From positions 1 through 64,000 of the forward strand of contig CAZCOA010000003.1 in assembly GCA_964500225.1 (NCBI GenBank): a stretch of 64,000 bases of DNA, read 5' to 3'. The notes under the pieces are model-generated. The model was not told where the DNA came from, searched no databases, and worked only from the letters and a program-made list of their open reading frames with translations. A program made the translations under genes and the position numbers. Origin of the DNA: JAAYDY01 sp964500225 (GTDB lineage: Bacteria > Planctomycetota > Phycisphaerae > FEN-1346 > JAACEH01). Within the stretch, counting starts at the first letter, position 1, and the number at the start of each line of letters is the position of its first letter. This document shows positions 23,827 through 33,058 of the stretch, one piece after another.

Positions 23827-26709
23827 TTGGTTTACGAGATTGAAGTGTTTCCGCGTCCGCCGTTGCAGGACGCCGTGGGTCGTGCGGCCGTGTCGCAGGC
23901 GGCCGATCTTCACCTGAAGGGCATCCGGGACGTGGCCTCGTCGCGCGTGTACTTTCTGAAGTCGGCCATGACGGCGGCCGAAGCACAGCGGGCGGCGCGG
24001 GCGCTGATGGCCGACCCGGTGTCGGAGATGTACCGTCTGCGAGCCGACGGTGGGGCGTGGTCGGGCGAGGCGCCGGAGCACGTGGCCGGCCGTAAGGCGT
24101 TGCTGGTGACGCGCAAGGCCGGCGTGATGGATCCGGTGGCCGGGTCGCTGGTGTCGGCGGTGAGGGATCTGGGCCTGGCGATCGAGGCGGCGCACACGGG
24201 CACGCGGTACTACATCGACGGTTCGCCCGACGAGCGGACGCTGGAGAAGCTGGCGTGGCGCGTGCTGGCGAACGATTGCATCGAGGACGTGGTGTCCGAC
24301 GGCAAGCCGTTCGAGTTCCGCGAGGGCCGGCCGTATGTGTTCCAGAAGCGTCAGGTGCCGATCCGCGATCTGTCGGACGCGGAGCTGGAGCGGCTGTCGC
24401 GGCAGAGCCACCTGTTCCTGTCGTTGGCGGAGATGCGGGCGATCCGGGACCACTACCGGGGCCTGGGCCGCGAGCCGAGCGATATCGAGCTGGAGACGCT
24501 GGCCCAGACGTGGTCGGAGCACTGCGTCCACAAGACGATGAAGGGAATCATCGAGTACAACGGGACGGAAACGATCGACAACCTGCTGAAGTCAACCATT
24601 GCGCGAGCGACGCGCGAGTTGGCCCGTCCGTGGTGCGTGTCGGTGTTCGAGGACAACGCGGGGGTGGTTCGTTTCGACGACGAGCACAACGTGTGTTTCA
24701 AGGTGGAGACGCACAACCACCCGTCGGCGATCGAGCCCTATGGCGGCGCGGCGACGGGCATCGGCGGATGCATCCGCGACCCGATGGGCACGGGTCTGGG
24801 GGCGCGGCCGATCATGAACACGGACGTGTTTTGCTTTGCGCCGCCGGATACGGATCCGGAGACGTTGCCGCAGGGCGTGCTGCACCCGAAACGGGTGATG
24901 CGCGGCGTGGTCAGCGGGGTGCGCGACTACGGCAACCGGATGGGCATTCCGACGGCCAACGGAGCGGTGTACTTCGACGAGCGGTACCTGGGCAATCCGC
25001 TGGTATTCTGCGGCGTGGTGGGGATCATGCCGAAGGACAAGTCGTTCAAGCGTGCGCGGACGGGCGACTTGGTGGTCGTGGTGGGCGGGCGCACGGGCCG
25101 CGACGGCATTCACGGGGCGACGTTCAGCTCGGCGGAGTTGACGGAGACGAGCGACACGGAGTTCTCGCACGCGGTGCAGATCGGCGATGCGATCACGCAA
25201 AAGCGGATGCTCGACGCGCTGCTTCAGGCGCGCGACCGAGGGCTTTACTCGGCGATCACCGATTGCGGAGCGGGGGGGCTGTCGTCGTCGGTCGGCGAGA
25301 TGGGGGCCCAGTTGGGCGCGCGGGTTCACTTGGACCGCGTGCCGCTGAAATACGCGGGGCTGAGCTACACGGAAATCTGGATCAGCGAAGCCCAGGAGCG
25401 GATGACGATCAGCGTGCCGCCGGAGCATCTCGAGGAGATCATGGCCCTATTTGCTTCGGAGGACGTCGAGGCGACCGTCATCGGCGAGTTCACCGATACG
25501 CGGCGGTTGGAGCTGTTCTACGGCGGCGAGAAAGTCGGCGATCTGGACATGGAGTTCCTGCACGACGGGGTGCCGCGGCAGCGTCGGACGGCGACGTGGA
25601 CGGCGCCGAGCCACGACGAGCCGCGGGCGTCGAGGAAGAAGAATTACGGCAAGGATCTCCATGCCATTCTGAAATCGTGGAACGTCTGTTCGAAGCACTG
25701 GATCATCCGGCAGTACGATCACGAGGTGCAAGGGACGAGCGTGATCAAGCCGCTGGTGGGCGCCGGCGAGGACGGTCCGGGTGACGCGGCGGTGATCGCG
25801 CCGGTGTACGGTTCGACGCGCGGGTTGGCCGTGGGCAACGGCATGAATCCGAAATACTCGGACATCGACCCGTACGCGATGGCGGCGGCGGGGATCGACG
25901 AGGCGTTGCGGAACGTGGTGGCCGTGGGCGGCGACCCGTCGCAGACGAGCCTGTTGGACAACTTCTGTTGGGGCAACTGCGAGAAGCCGGACCGGCTGGG
26001 CGGCCTGGTGCGTGCGGCCAAGGCGTGCTACGACGTGGCGAAGGCGTACGGCACGCCGTTCATTTCAGGCAAGGACAGCCTGAATAACGAGTATCAGACC
26101 GCCGGCGGGACGATAGCGATTCCGGGGACGCTGTTGATTTCGGCGATGGCGATCGTGCCCGACATTCGCTGCACGGTGACGAGCGACCTGAAGGAGGCCG
26201 GGAGCGTACTGTACCTGGTGGGCGTGACGAAGGACGAATTGGGCGGATCGCATTACTGGGCCCAGAAGGGGAAGATCGGCCGCCGGGCGCCGATGCCGGA
26301 TCTGACGACGGCGCCGAAGGTGTTTGCGGCGATGCACGAGGCGATCCGCAGCGGTTTGGTTCGGTCGTGCCACGACCTGTCGGAAGGGGGGCTGGCGGTG
26401 GCGGCGGCAGAGATGGCGATAGCCGGGCGTCTCGGGGCGGAGATCGTGTTGTCGAAGGTGCAGCGCGACGGCGACGTGACGCGCGACGAGCAGATTCTGT
26501 TCAGCGAATCGACGACGCGGTTTCTGGTGGAAGTCGATCGGTTGAAGGCTTCGAAGTTCGAGAAGGTACTTTATGGCGTGGTGCGGTCGCAGATCGGCAC
26601 GGTGAACGACACGGGCCGCCTGAAGATAATTGGCCTGAAGGGCGAGGCGGTGATCGACGAGTCGATCGAGGCGCTGCGTCGGTCGTGGTTGCGTCCGTTG
26701 GACTGGTAG
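23827..26709 (+). CDS. purL: Phosphoribosylformylglycinamidine synthase, fused PurS-like and PurL subunits
   Basis: This enzyme catalyses the fourth step of purine synthesis, turning FGAR, ATP and glutamine into FGAM. The 960-residue chain begins with two PurS-like segments, residues 1-80 and about 90-170 (compare ALMADPVSEMYRL with VLANDCIEDVVSD, and GVMDPVAGSLVSAVRDLG). The PurL catalytic halves follow, with TWSEHCVHKT and the nucleotide motif VETHNHPSAIEPYGGAATG. The tandem PurS-like part resembles the N-terminal domain of large PurL, yet the glutaminase is separate (purQ, next gene). I prefer TTG 23827 as start because it gives the PurS-type beginning VYEIEVFP and follows GGGAGAG; the frame opens 35 codons earlier. 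Confidence 0.9.
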   Translation: MVYEIEVFPRPPLQDAVGRAAVSQAADLHLKGIRDVASSRVYFLKSAMTAAEAQRAARALMADPVSEMYRLRADGGAWSGEAPEHVAGRKALLVTRKAGVMDPVAGSLVSAVRDLGLAIEAAHTGTRYYIDGSPDERTLEKLAWRVLANDCIEDVVSDGKPFEFREGRPYVFQKRQVPIRDLSDAELERLSRQSHLFLSLAEMRAIRDHYRGLGREPSDIELETLAQTWSEHCVHKTMKGIIEYNGTETIDNLLKSTIARATRELARPWCVSVFEDNAGVVRFDDEHNVCFKVETHNHPSAIEPYGGAATGIGGCIRDPMGTGLGARPIMNTDVFCFAPPDTDPETLPQGVLHPKRVMRGVVSGVRDYGNRMGIPTANGAVYFDERYLGNPLVFCGVVGIMPKDKSFKRARTGDLVVVVGGRTGRDGIHGATFSSAELTETSDTEFSHAVQIGDAITQKRMLDALLQARDRGLYSAITDCGAGGLSSSVGEMGAQLGARVHLDRVPLKYAGLSYTEIWISEAQERMTISVPPEHLEEIMALFASEDVEATVIGEFTDTRRLELFYGGEKVGDLDMEFLHDGVPRQRRTATWTAPSHDEPRASRKKNYGKDLHAILKSWNVCSKHWIIRQYDHEVQGTSVIKPLVGAGEDGPGDAAVIAPVYGSTRGLAVGNGMNPKYSDIDPYAMAAAGIDEALRNVVAVGGDPSQTSLLDNFCWGNCEKPDRLGGLVRAAKACYDVAKAYGTPFISGKDSLNNEYQTAGGTIAIPGTLLISAMAIVPDIRCTVTSDLKEAGSVLYLVGVTKDELGGSHYWAQKGKIGRRAPMPDLTTAPKVFAAMHEAIRSGLVRSCHDLSEGGLAVAAAEMAIAGRLGAEIVLSKVQRDGDVTRDEQILFSESTTRFLVEVDRLKASKFEKVLYGVVRSQIGTVNDTGRLKIIGLKGEAVIDESIEALRRSWLRPLDW

Positions 26710-26792
26710 TCGGGTCAGGATAGACAGGCTGGATGGCATGGCCGCGCCGGCGCGGCTAGGGCGAATCCAGCACAGACAGGAAACAACGATTC

Positions 26793-27578
26793 ATGCCGCC
26801 TAAAGCATTGGTGCTTCGTACCGCAGGGACGAATTGTGATCGGGAATCGGAGTATGCGTTCGGCAAGGCCGGGGCCGTGGCGGAGCGCGTTCACGTCAAT
26901 CGGTTGATTGCCGAGCCGCGATTGCTTGATGAGTACCAGATACTGTGTTTGCCGGGCGGGTTCAGCTACGGAGACGACCTGGGCGCGGGCCGCGTGCTGG
27001 CGTCGCAACTGGTGGTTCATCTGCGTGACCGGCTGGCGGCGTTCATCGACAGCGGGAAGCTAGTGATCGGCATCTGCAACGGGTTCCAGGTGCTGGTCAA
27101 GGTGGGCTTGCTGCCGGGCCCGGTGGCCGAGGGCGAACCGCCCATGGAGCAAACCGCCACGGTGACGTACAACGATTCGGGGAAGTTCGAGGACCGATGG
27201 GTTCACCTGCGGGTGGACACGGATCACTGCGTGTTTCTGCGCAAGGGAGAACGGCTGTATTTGCCGGTGGCTCACGGCGAGGGCAAGGTGATCCCGCGCG
27301 ACAAGGCGCACCGGGAGGCCCTGGAACGTCTGGGCCGCGTGGCATTGCGGTACGTGGGGCCCAACGGCGAGGACGCCCCCGGCTATCCGGCCAATCCGAA
27401 TGGGTCGCTCGGCGACATCGCGGGATTGACCGACGCGACGGGCCACGTGTTCGGCCTGATGCCGCATCCGGAGCGGCACGTGTCGGGGTACCAGCATCCG
27501 CAGTGGACGCGGCTGGGGGCCAAGGACGAGGGGGACGGTTTGCGGATCTTCAGGCGGGCCGTGGAGTTTTTCGCGTGA
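26793..27578 (+). CDS. purQ: Phosphoribosylformylglycinamidine synthase glutaminase subunit
   Basis: PurQ hydrolyses glutamine and passes ammonia to PurL. The 261-residue class I glutaminase shows nucleophile Cys95 in GICNGFQ, the oxyanion-side motif LPGGFSYGDDLGAG and the catalytic His-Glu in PHPERH. The length is typical (about 230-270). It lies 83 bp after purSL on the same strand, so the two subunits are probably co-transcribed. Confidence 0.93.
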   Translation: MPPKALVLRTAGTNCDRESEYAFGKAGAVAERVHVNRLIAEPRLLDEYQILCLPGGFSYGDDLGAGRVLASQLVVHLRDRLAAFIDSGKLVIGICNGFQVLVKVGLLPGPVAEGEPPMEQTATVTYNDSGKFEDRWVHLRVDTDHCVFLRKGERLYLPVAHGEGKVIPRDKAHREALERLGRVALRYVGPNGEDAPGYPANPNGSLGDIAGLTDATGHVFGLMPHPERHVSGYQHPQWTRLGAKDEGDGLRIFRRAVEFFA

Positions 27579-27700
27579 GGCAAGCGCGTGGGGGCCGGGT
27601 CTCTCACTCTGCGGATGGGTCAGTTCTGTGATTGCAACGGGCAGGGTCCGTTGAGCGGTCGCGGCAGGGGTAGCCGGACGGCGGCTCGCCGGATCGTTCC

Positions 27701-29464
27701 ATGTCAGGTGCACGGCCGATGCCCAAGCGATGGACATTCTATCCACGATCGGATGCCGTGGCCGCACTGAGCCGTCAGGTGGGTGCCGGTCCGCTCGTGG
27801 TTCAGGTGATGGTCAACCGCGGCCTGACGACGGCGGAGGCGTGTCGTGGGTTTCTGAACTGCGGCTACGAGGCGCTGCACCGACCGGAACAGATGCCGGG
27901 GCTGGTGCGCGCCGCCGAGCGGATTGTGCGCGCAGTGCGTGCCGGCGAGAAGGTGGCCATCTACGGCGACTACGACGTGGATGGGCTGACGGCATCGTCG
28001 GTGCTGTACCAGTGCCTGTCGCTGGCAGGCCGGGTGCCGACGGTGTATGTGCCGCACCGGATCGAGGAAGGGTATGGTCTGAACTGCGACGCAATCCGCC
28101 AACTGGCGGACGAGGGACACACGCTGATCGTGACGGTGGATTGCGGTGTGACGAGTCCGGCCGAGGCGTTGTTGGCTCGCGAGCTGGGGGTGGACCTGAT
28201 CATTACGGATCACCACGAGCCGGAGGCGAACGTGCCCGAGGCCTACGCGGTGGTGGATCCGAAGTTGCCGGGTTCGACGTATCCGTTCCGCGACCTGGCG
28301 GGTGTGGGCATCGCGTTCAAGCTGGCCTGGGCGGTGGGGTTGGCGCTGACGGGCGACAAGACGTGCTCGCCGCAGTTCCAGAAGTTTCTGACGGATGCGA
28401 CGAGCCTGGCGGCGCTGGGGACGATTGCCGACGTGGTGCCGCTGGTGGGCGAGAATCGGGCGCTGGCGTCGATGGGGCTGAAGGCGCTGTCGCATCGTCG
28501 GTACCACGTGGGGCTGGAAGCGATTGTCGAGTCGGCCCGGTTGCGCGACGAGCGTGTCCGGGAGCACGACGTGGCGTTCATCATTGGTCCGCGGCTGAAC
28601 GCGGCGGGGCGCATGGGGTCGGCCAGGAAAGCGCTGCGGCTACTGACGTCGGCGACGGCGGATGAGGCGTCGGCGATTGCGGCCGAGCTGGAGCAGGTGA
28701 ACCGCCGGCGGCAGGACGTGGAGCGCGAGATCTTCGCGCAGGCCGTGGCGATGATCGACGAGCAGGGCGGCCTGGGCGACCGTCGGACGATCGTGCTGGC
28801 GTCGCCCGAATGGCACGCGGGCGTGATCGGCATCGTAGCGTCGCGTCTGGTGGAACAGTATCACCGACCGACGATCCTGATTGCCCTGGAGAACGGCCGC
28901 GGGCAGGGGTCCGGACGGTCGATTCCCGGGTTCAGTCTGTTCGAGGCGCTGGAGCATTGCAGCGAGGCACTGCTTCGGTTCGGCGGCCATGCGATGGCGG
29001 CCGGTCTGCGGCTGGAGGCCGGCCAGGTGGGGCGACTGGCGGAACTGATGGAGGCGTACGGTTGCCGGATACTGAAACCGGCGGACCTGGTGCCGTCGCT
29101 GGCGATCGATGCCGAAACGACCCTGGCGTCGCTGACCGTGGAGGCGGTGCGCGAGTTGCAGCGTTTGGAGCCGTTTGGGCAGGGGAACCCGCGTCCGACG
29201 TTTGCATTGCGCGGCTGTGCAATGGCCACCGCCCCGCAGCGTATGGGGAAGGGCGGGGCCCATCTGCTGCTGCAACTGACCCAGGGCGGCGTGAGCCGTC
29301 GGGCCGTCTGGTGGCGCGGCGGAGCGATGGAGGCGGCCGTCGCCCGGGCCGAGTCGCTCGATGTGGCCTTCCGTCCGCGGATCAACCGGTTCCGCAACAG
29401 CGAATCGGTGGAACTGGACATTCTGGACATTCACCCCGGCGGTTACCGCGATCCCGTCGCGTGA
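27701..29464 (+). CDS. recJ: Single-stranded-DNA-specific exonuclease RecJ
   Basis: RecJ degrades single-stranded DNA 5' to 3' in recombination and repair. The 587-residue protein has the DHH-family motifs GDYDVDGLTAS (about residue 88), a DHH motif in ITDHHEPEA, GRMGSA and the DHHA1 region with a GG motif (FGGHAMAAGL). The C-terminal OB-fold begins near residue 460. The length fits RecJ (about 560-580). A second ATG at 27719 is an alternative start, and neither has a strong ribosome-binding site. It follows purQ by 122 bp. Confidence 0.92.
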   Translation: MSGARPMPKRWTFYPRSDAVAALSRQVGAGPLVVQVMVNRGLTTAEACRGFLNCGYEALHRPEQMPGLVRAAERIVRAVRAGEKVAIYGDYDVDGLTASSVLYQCLSLAGRVPTVYVPHRIEEGYGLNCDAIRQLADEGHTLIVTVDCGVTSPAEALLARELGVDLIITDHHEPEANVPEAYAVVDPKLPGSTYPFRDLAGVGIAFKLAWAVGLALTGDKTCSPQFQKFLTDATSLAALGTIADVVPLVGENRALASMGLKALSHRRYHVGLEAIVESARLRDERVREHDVAFIIGPRLNAAGRMGSARKALRLLTSATADEASAIAAELEQVNRRRQDVEREIFAQAVAMIDEQGGLGDRRTIVLASPEWHAGVIGIVASRLVEQYHRPTILIALENGRGQGSGRSIPGFSLFEALEHCSEALLRFGGHAMAAGLRLEAGQVGRLAELMEAYGCRILKPADLVPSLAIDAETTLASLTVEAVRELQRLEPFGQGNPRPTFALRGCAMATAPQRMGKGGAHLLLQLTQGGVSRRAVWWRGGAMEAAVARAESLDVAFRPRINRFRNSESVELDILDIHPGGYRDPVA

Positions 29465-29519
29465 CTGTTCCGTCGGGTCTGTGGACCCGAGCTATGTGCT
29501 GGATCGGCAGGAGGCAGGC

Positions 29520-30338
29520 GTGGTCACCCGCGCGATGATTGTGGAAGGGTTGCGTGAGCTGGGCATTGGGCGGGGTTCGATCGTGGTGGTTCACAGCTCG
29601 CTGCGCAGCTTCGGCTACGTGGACGGCGGCGCCGAGACGGTGATTGCCGCGCTGAAAGAGGCGGTCACGCGGTCGGGGCTGGTGGTGATGCCGACGCACA
29701 CGCTGTGCATGATCGGCCGCCCCGGGGCCGAGCCGTTCGACGTGCGTCGCAGCCTGGCGTACACGGGACGGATTCCCAACGTGTTCTGGCAGCAGCCGGA
29801 CGTGCTTCGCAGTCTTCATCCGACGCATAGCGATGCGGCCTGGGGCGACCGGGCGGCGGCGCTGTTGGCGGATCATCTGCATCGCGGACCGGTGGGGGTG
29901 GATTCGCCGCTGCACCGTGCGGCGCAGTGGGGCGGGGTGATTCTGCAACTGGGTGTGGGCCACGGCAGCAACACGACGTTGCATCTGGCCGAGGTGCTGG
30001 CCGAGGTGCCTTATGTTCAGGTGCCGTACCGCAAGGAATGGGGCGACGTGGCGCTGATGCGGACCGAGGACGGTCGCGTGGAGCACGTGCGGATGGTCAA
30101 CGGCGAACGGCCGGGATGCTCGTCGGGATTCGTCGCCATCGAACCGCTGCTGCGCGAACGCGGTCTCCAGCGCGAGACGATGATCGGCTCCTGCCGCGCG
30201 CGGGCGATTCCGGCCCTGGCGATGCTGGAGGTGGCGGTGGAGTGGCTTCGCCGCGACCCGGGGGCGCTGCTGTGCGACAACCCCGAGTGTCCGCACTGCA
30301 CGGTGGCGCGGGGCCTGATCCGGCAGCCGGGGCACTGA
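29520..30338 (+). CDS. AAC(3)-family N-acetyltransferase
   Basis: The 272-residue protein belongs to the antibiotic_NAT family (AAC(3)/YokD). Signatures include the N-terminal HSSLRSFGYVDGGAETVI, the MPTHT strand, and HPTHSDAAWG with the conserved acetyl-CoA-site His region; the Cys-rich end DNPECPHC is unusual. Family members acetylate the 3-amino group of aminoglycosides or other amine substrates. With no mobile element nearby, a housekeeping substrate is more likely than acquired resistance. GTG 29520 is chosen because AGGAGG lies 5 bases upstream; the longer frame overlaps recJ. Confidence 0.8.
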   Translation: MVTRAMIVEGLRELGIGRGSIVVVHSSLRSFGYVDGGAETVIAALKEAVTRSGLVVMPTHTLCMIGRPGAEPFDVRRSLAYTGRIPNVFWQQPDVLRSLHPTHSDAAWGDRAAALLADHLHRGPVGVDSPLHRAAQWGGVILQLGVGHGSNTTLHLAEVLAEVPYVQVPYRKEWGDVALMRTEDGRVEHVRMVNGERPGCSSGFVAIEPLLRERGLQRETMIGSCRARAIPALAMLEVAVEWLRRDPGALLCDNPECPHCTVARGLIRQPGH

Positions 30339-30386
30339 GACCTCTTGCGCGACGGCATCGCGGTGGCCCCTCGGCGGCCGGGCGCC

Positions 30387-30392
30387 TATAAT
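30387..30392 (+). promoter_or_regulatory. -10 element immediately before the radical SAM gene
   Basis: TATAAT ends 6 bases before the ATG at 30399, so transcription would begin at or near the start codon. No good -35 is seen. Confidence 0.35.
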
Positions 30393-30398
30393 GGCGTC

Positions 30399-31661
30399 AT
30401 GGCCGCTCGCATCGAACCATTCCAACTGCTCATCAAGCCCGTCGGGCCGCGGTGCAACCTGGCCTGTCGGTACTGTTTCTACTCGCACGGTCTGGAGCCG
30501 GACCGGTCGTTGCCGTGGCGAATGCCGGACGACGTGCTGGAAACGATGATCCGCAAGTACCTGGCGTTGCGGCTGCCGGTGAGCGTGTTTTGCTGGCAGG
30601 GGGGCGAACCGACGTTGGCGGGGCTGGACTTTTTCCGCCGGGTGATCGAGCTTCAGAAGCGGCATGGCGGCGACGGGCAGGTGGTCAGCAACGCGCTTCA
30701 GACGAACGGGCAGGTGATCGACGCGTCGTGGGCGGCGTTCCTGGCGGAGTACCGGTTTCTGGTGGGCTTGTCGATCGACGGGCCGGCGGCGATTCACGAC
30801 GCCCAGCGCGTGGACGCCCGCGGCGGCGGCAGTCTGGCCAACGCCCTGCGCGCGGCGGCCCTGTTCGACAAGCATCGCGTTCAGTACAACATCTTGACGG
30901 TGGTGCATCGAGGCAATCAGGACCGTGCGGCGGACATCTTTCGCTGGCAACTGTCGCAGGGGTGGCGCCACCTGCAATATATTCCGTGCGTGGAGCGCGG
31001 CAGCGACGGCCGCGCGACCGACTTCAGCGTGACGCCCGAGGGCTACGGGCAGTTTCTGTGCGACCTGTGGCGAGCATATCGCGAGAGCGGCCGCCGCGAC
31101 ATCGGTATCCGCACGTTCGACCACTGGCTGTCGCGGAAGGTGCTTGGGCAGGGGACGCTATGCACGTTGGATGAGCGGTGCGGGCGGTATCTGCTGGTGA
31201 AGCCCGACGGCGGCCTGTTTCCGTGCGACTTTTTCTTCGAGCCGTCGTGGCGGCTGGGCAACGTGATGAGCGACGATCTGGCGGACGTTCACGACTGCGT
31301 GCGTCGCGAGCGATTCGGCGGACTCAAAGGGGCCTTTTCGAAAGAGTGCGGCCAGTGCCGGCATCTGACTTTGTGCTATGGGGGGTGCCCGAAGGATCGT
31401 CAGACGCCGCCGTCGCCGGGGGACCCGGACCGCGGGCGGTCGTATCTATGCGCTGGGTATCGGCAGTTTCTGGACCGTCACGGGGCCGAGCTGGACGAAC
31501 TGGCGGAGGGGATTCGTCGCGAGCGGCAGGCGATGGCTGAACGTCAGGCTCGTGCGGCGAGGCAGGTGCGTGCCGCGGCCGCGGGCGGCGGGGACGTGGG
31601 ACGCAATGATCCGTGCCCGTGCGGGTCGGGGCTGAAATACAAGCGATGCTGCGGCAAGTGA
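30399..31661 (+). CDS. Anaerobic sulfatase-maturase-like radical SAM/SPASM enzyme with SEC-C tail
   Basis: The 420-residue enzyme resembles anaerobic sulfatase-maturating enzymes, which oxidise a Cys or Ser of a sulfatase to formylglycine. It has the radical SAM site C19xxxC23xxC26 (CNLACRYC), GGEPTLAG, the SIDGP strand and an auxiliary-cluster SPASM region (PCDFFFEP, CGQCRHLTLCYGGCPKD). A SEC-C zinc motif is appended at the end (NDPCPCGSGLKYKRCC), a small metal-binding module usually linked to protein targeting. No sulfatase gene is in the window. It starts 60 bp after the acetyltransferase gene. Confidence 0.85.
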   Translation: MAARIEPFQLLIKPVGPRCNLACRYCFYSHGLEPDRSLPWRMPDDVLETMIRKYLALRLPVSVFCWQGGEPTLAGLDFFRRVIELQKRHGGDGQVVSNALQTNGQVIDASWAAFLAEYRFLVGLSIDGPAAIHDAQRVDARGGGSLANALRAAALFDKHRVQYNILTVVHRGNQDRAADIFRWQLSQGWRHLQYIPCVERGSDGRATDFSVTPEGYGQFLCDLWRAYRESGRRDIGIRTFDHWLSRKVLGQGTLCTLDERCGRYLLVKPDGGLFPCDFFFEPSWRLGNVMSDDLADVHDCVRRERFGGLKGAFSKECGQCRHLTLCYGGCPKDRQTPPSPGDPDRGRSYLCAGYRQFLDRHGAELDELAEGIRRERQAMAERQARAARQVRAAAAGGGDVGRNDPCPCGSGLKYKRCCGK

Positions 31662-31722
31662 AGACTGGAGGAAGCGGGCCGGTAGCGTTCGACGCGTGCC
31701 GCCCCCGGCCGACATATGGAGT

Positions 31723-31748
31723 CCCACTGCCTGCGAGCAGGCAGTGGG
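31723..31748. terminator. Perfect 12-bp hairpin between convergent genes
   Basis: CCCACTGCCTGC (31723-31734) and GCAGGCAGTGGG (31737-31748) are perfectly complementary, with a 2-base centre, and GTTCAGTGTTTG follows. It probably serves as a bidirectional terminator. Confidence 0.6.
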
Positions 31749-31838
31749 GTTCAGTGTTTGGATGGGGAGCTGGTGAGGTGCGCGGCTCGCGTGCGTTGAC
31801 ACACGTCCGCGCAGGTCCGGGAGACCCACCCTGCATGC

Positions 31839-32863
31839 TCACGGGGTTTCTTTGTTGCCCTTTTTCTGCTCGTCCGTATCCTTGTTATCTTGGTTGCCGT
31901 CGGACTTGGTCTCAGACTCGGTCGCCGTCTCGGGCTTGGTGTCGGCGGCGGGCGTCTCCGCAGCCGGCGTTTCAGCGCCGTCACGCTTGGGAATCTCGCC
32001 GGTGCGCATGGCCGTAAGGATCTTCTCGCGCAGTACGGCGACCTTCTTGTCGATCACCGGGTTGATCTTGCCGCCGGTCAGGGGCTTCAGGGCGTCGAAA
32101 GCCTCTTTCGGGCTGCCGCCATAGAACAGTTCCTCGCAGCGGGCGTACGTCTTGTCCACATTCTCCAAGGCCTGTTTACGGAGGTTGCGCACGCGGTCGT
32201 GGAAGAACATCTGCGTGGCTTTGGCGACGCGCTGCTCGATGCGCTCTTTCTCGCCGGGGGCGAGGTCGGGCGACGTCAGGCGGCTCTTCAGTTGTTCGAT
32301 GGGCTGGGCCTTGTACGAGGCGCGGATGGCGGCCGTGTACTTTTGTCCATTTCCTCCACGTCGTCCAAGGTCTTCAGGATCGTGGGGAACGGACCGATCT
32401 CGATGGTCTTCTCGACGGTCTCCAGGCTCTTGCGCGCCGACTTTTTCCACTTCATCACCGACTTGGCCTGACTGAGGGTCGCCTGCCATTGGCGGCTGTT
32501 GCCGTCGTTGGGCACGTAGCCGATCAGGTCGTTTTCACCGTCGGTCAGCCAGAGCGAAGGTATCCAGATCGTATAGGGGATTTGATTCTGGAGGATGTAG
32601 TATTCCTCGGCACAGCGGCCGTCGTACTGCTTGACGCGGATGAACCCCTCGAGACCCGGCATGTTCAGAAACTTTGCCTGACCAACCCAACTGGTAGTGT
32701 CGTCCATATAAAGGATGCACACCGGCACGTCGTCGTCGGCGGCCTTCTTCAGGGCCGGTAAGAGCTTGTCCGGCTCCATCCAGCCGTCGGCGGCCGCCCT
32801 CAGGTCCGCACCCCATACTAAGGCCGCAAGACACAGCACGACCGCTGTCCATAGCGTCTTCAT
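31839..32863 (-). pseudogene. Secreted protein of unknown function, interrupted by a frameshift
   Basis: Two overlapping frames make one protein. The first (32863 down to about 32341) starts MKTLWTAVVLCL with a signal peptide and good ribosome-binding site (GGGAGGTAA), then has a thioredoxin-like stretch without CxxC (VPVCILYMDDTTSWVGQAKF). The second continues as KYTAAIRASYKAQPIEQLKS and ends in a hydrophilic Thr/Glu/Lys tail at 31839. They join at a run of four A (minus strand, at about 32341-32344); one extra A would read VEEMDKKYTAAIR without interruption. It is either a single-base assembly error or a recent inactivation. The intact product would have about 341 residues. Confidence 0.7.
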
Positions 32864-33058
32864 CGCTGTTACCTCCCGCCACTGCCCTGTTAGGAAATGA
32901 GTCGCGAATTGATGGCTACCCAACTGATGCAACTATCAGGGATAGCCGAAATCGGCGCATACTAAAGGCAGTCGCTCAGATCGGATACAACTGAATTATA
33001 CATCAGGAAGGACGGTTCCGGTAACCCCCCCCAAAATCCGGCTGTGGCGAGGTGGCGT

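Noticed and set aside
29520..30338. Acquired aminoglycoside-resistance gene
   Set aside because: The family fits AAC(3), but base composition matches its surroundings and no mobile element, integron or other resistance gene is nearby, so acquisition is not supported.
32335..32350. Programmed -1 frameshift in the secreted-protein gene
   Set aside because: Re-pairing on GAC-AAA-AGT is poor and no X-XXY-YYZ heptamer or downstream pseudoknot is apparent; a missing A is simpler.
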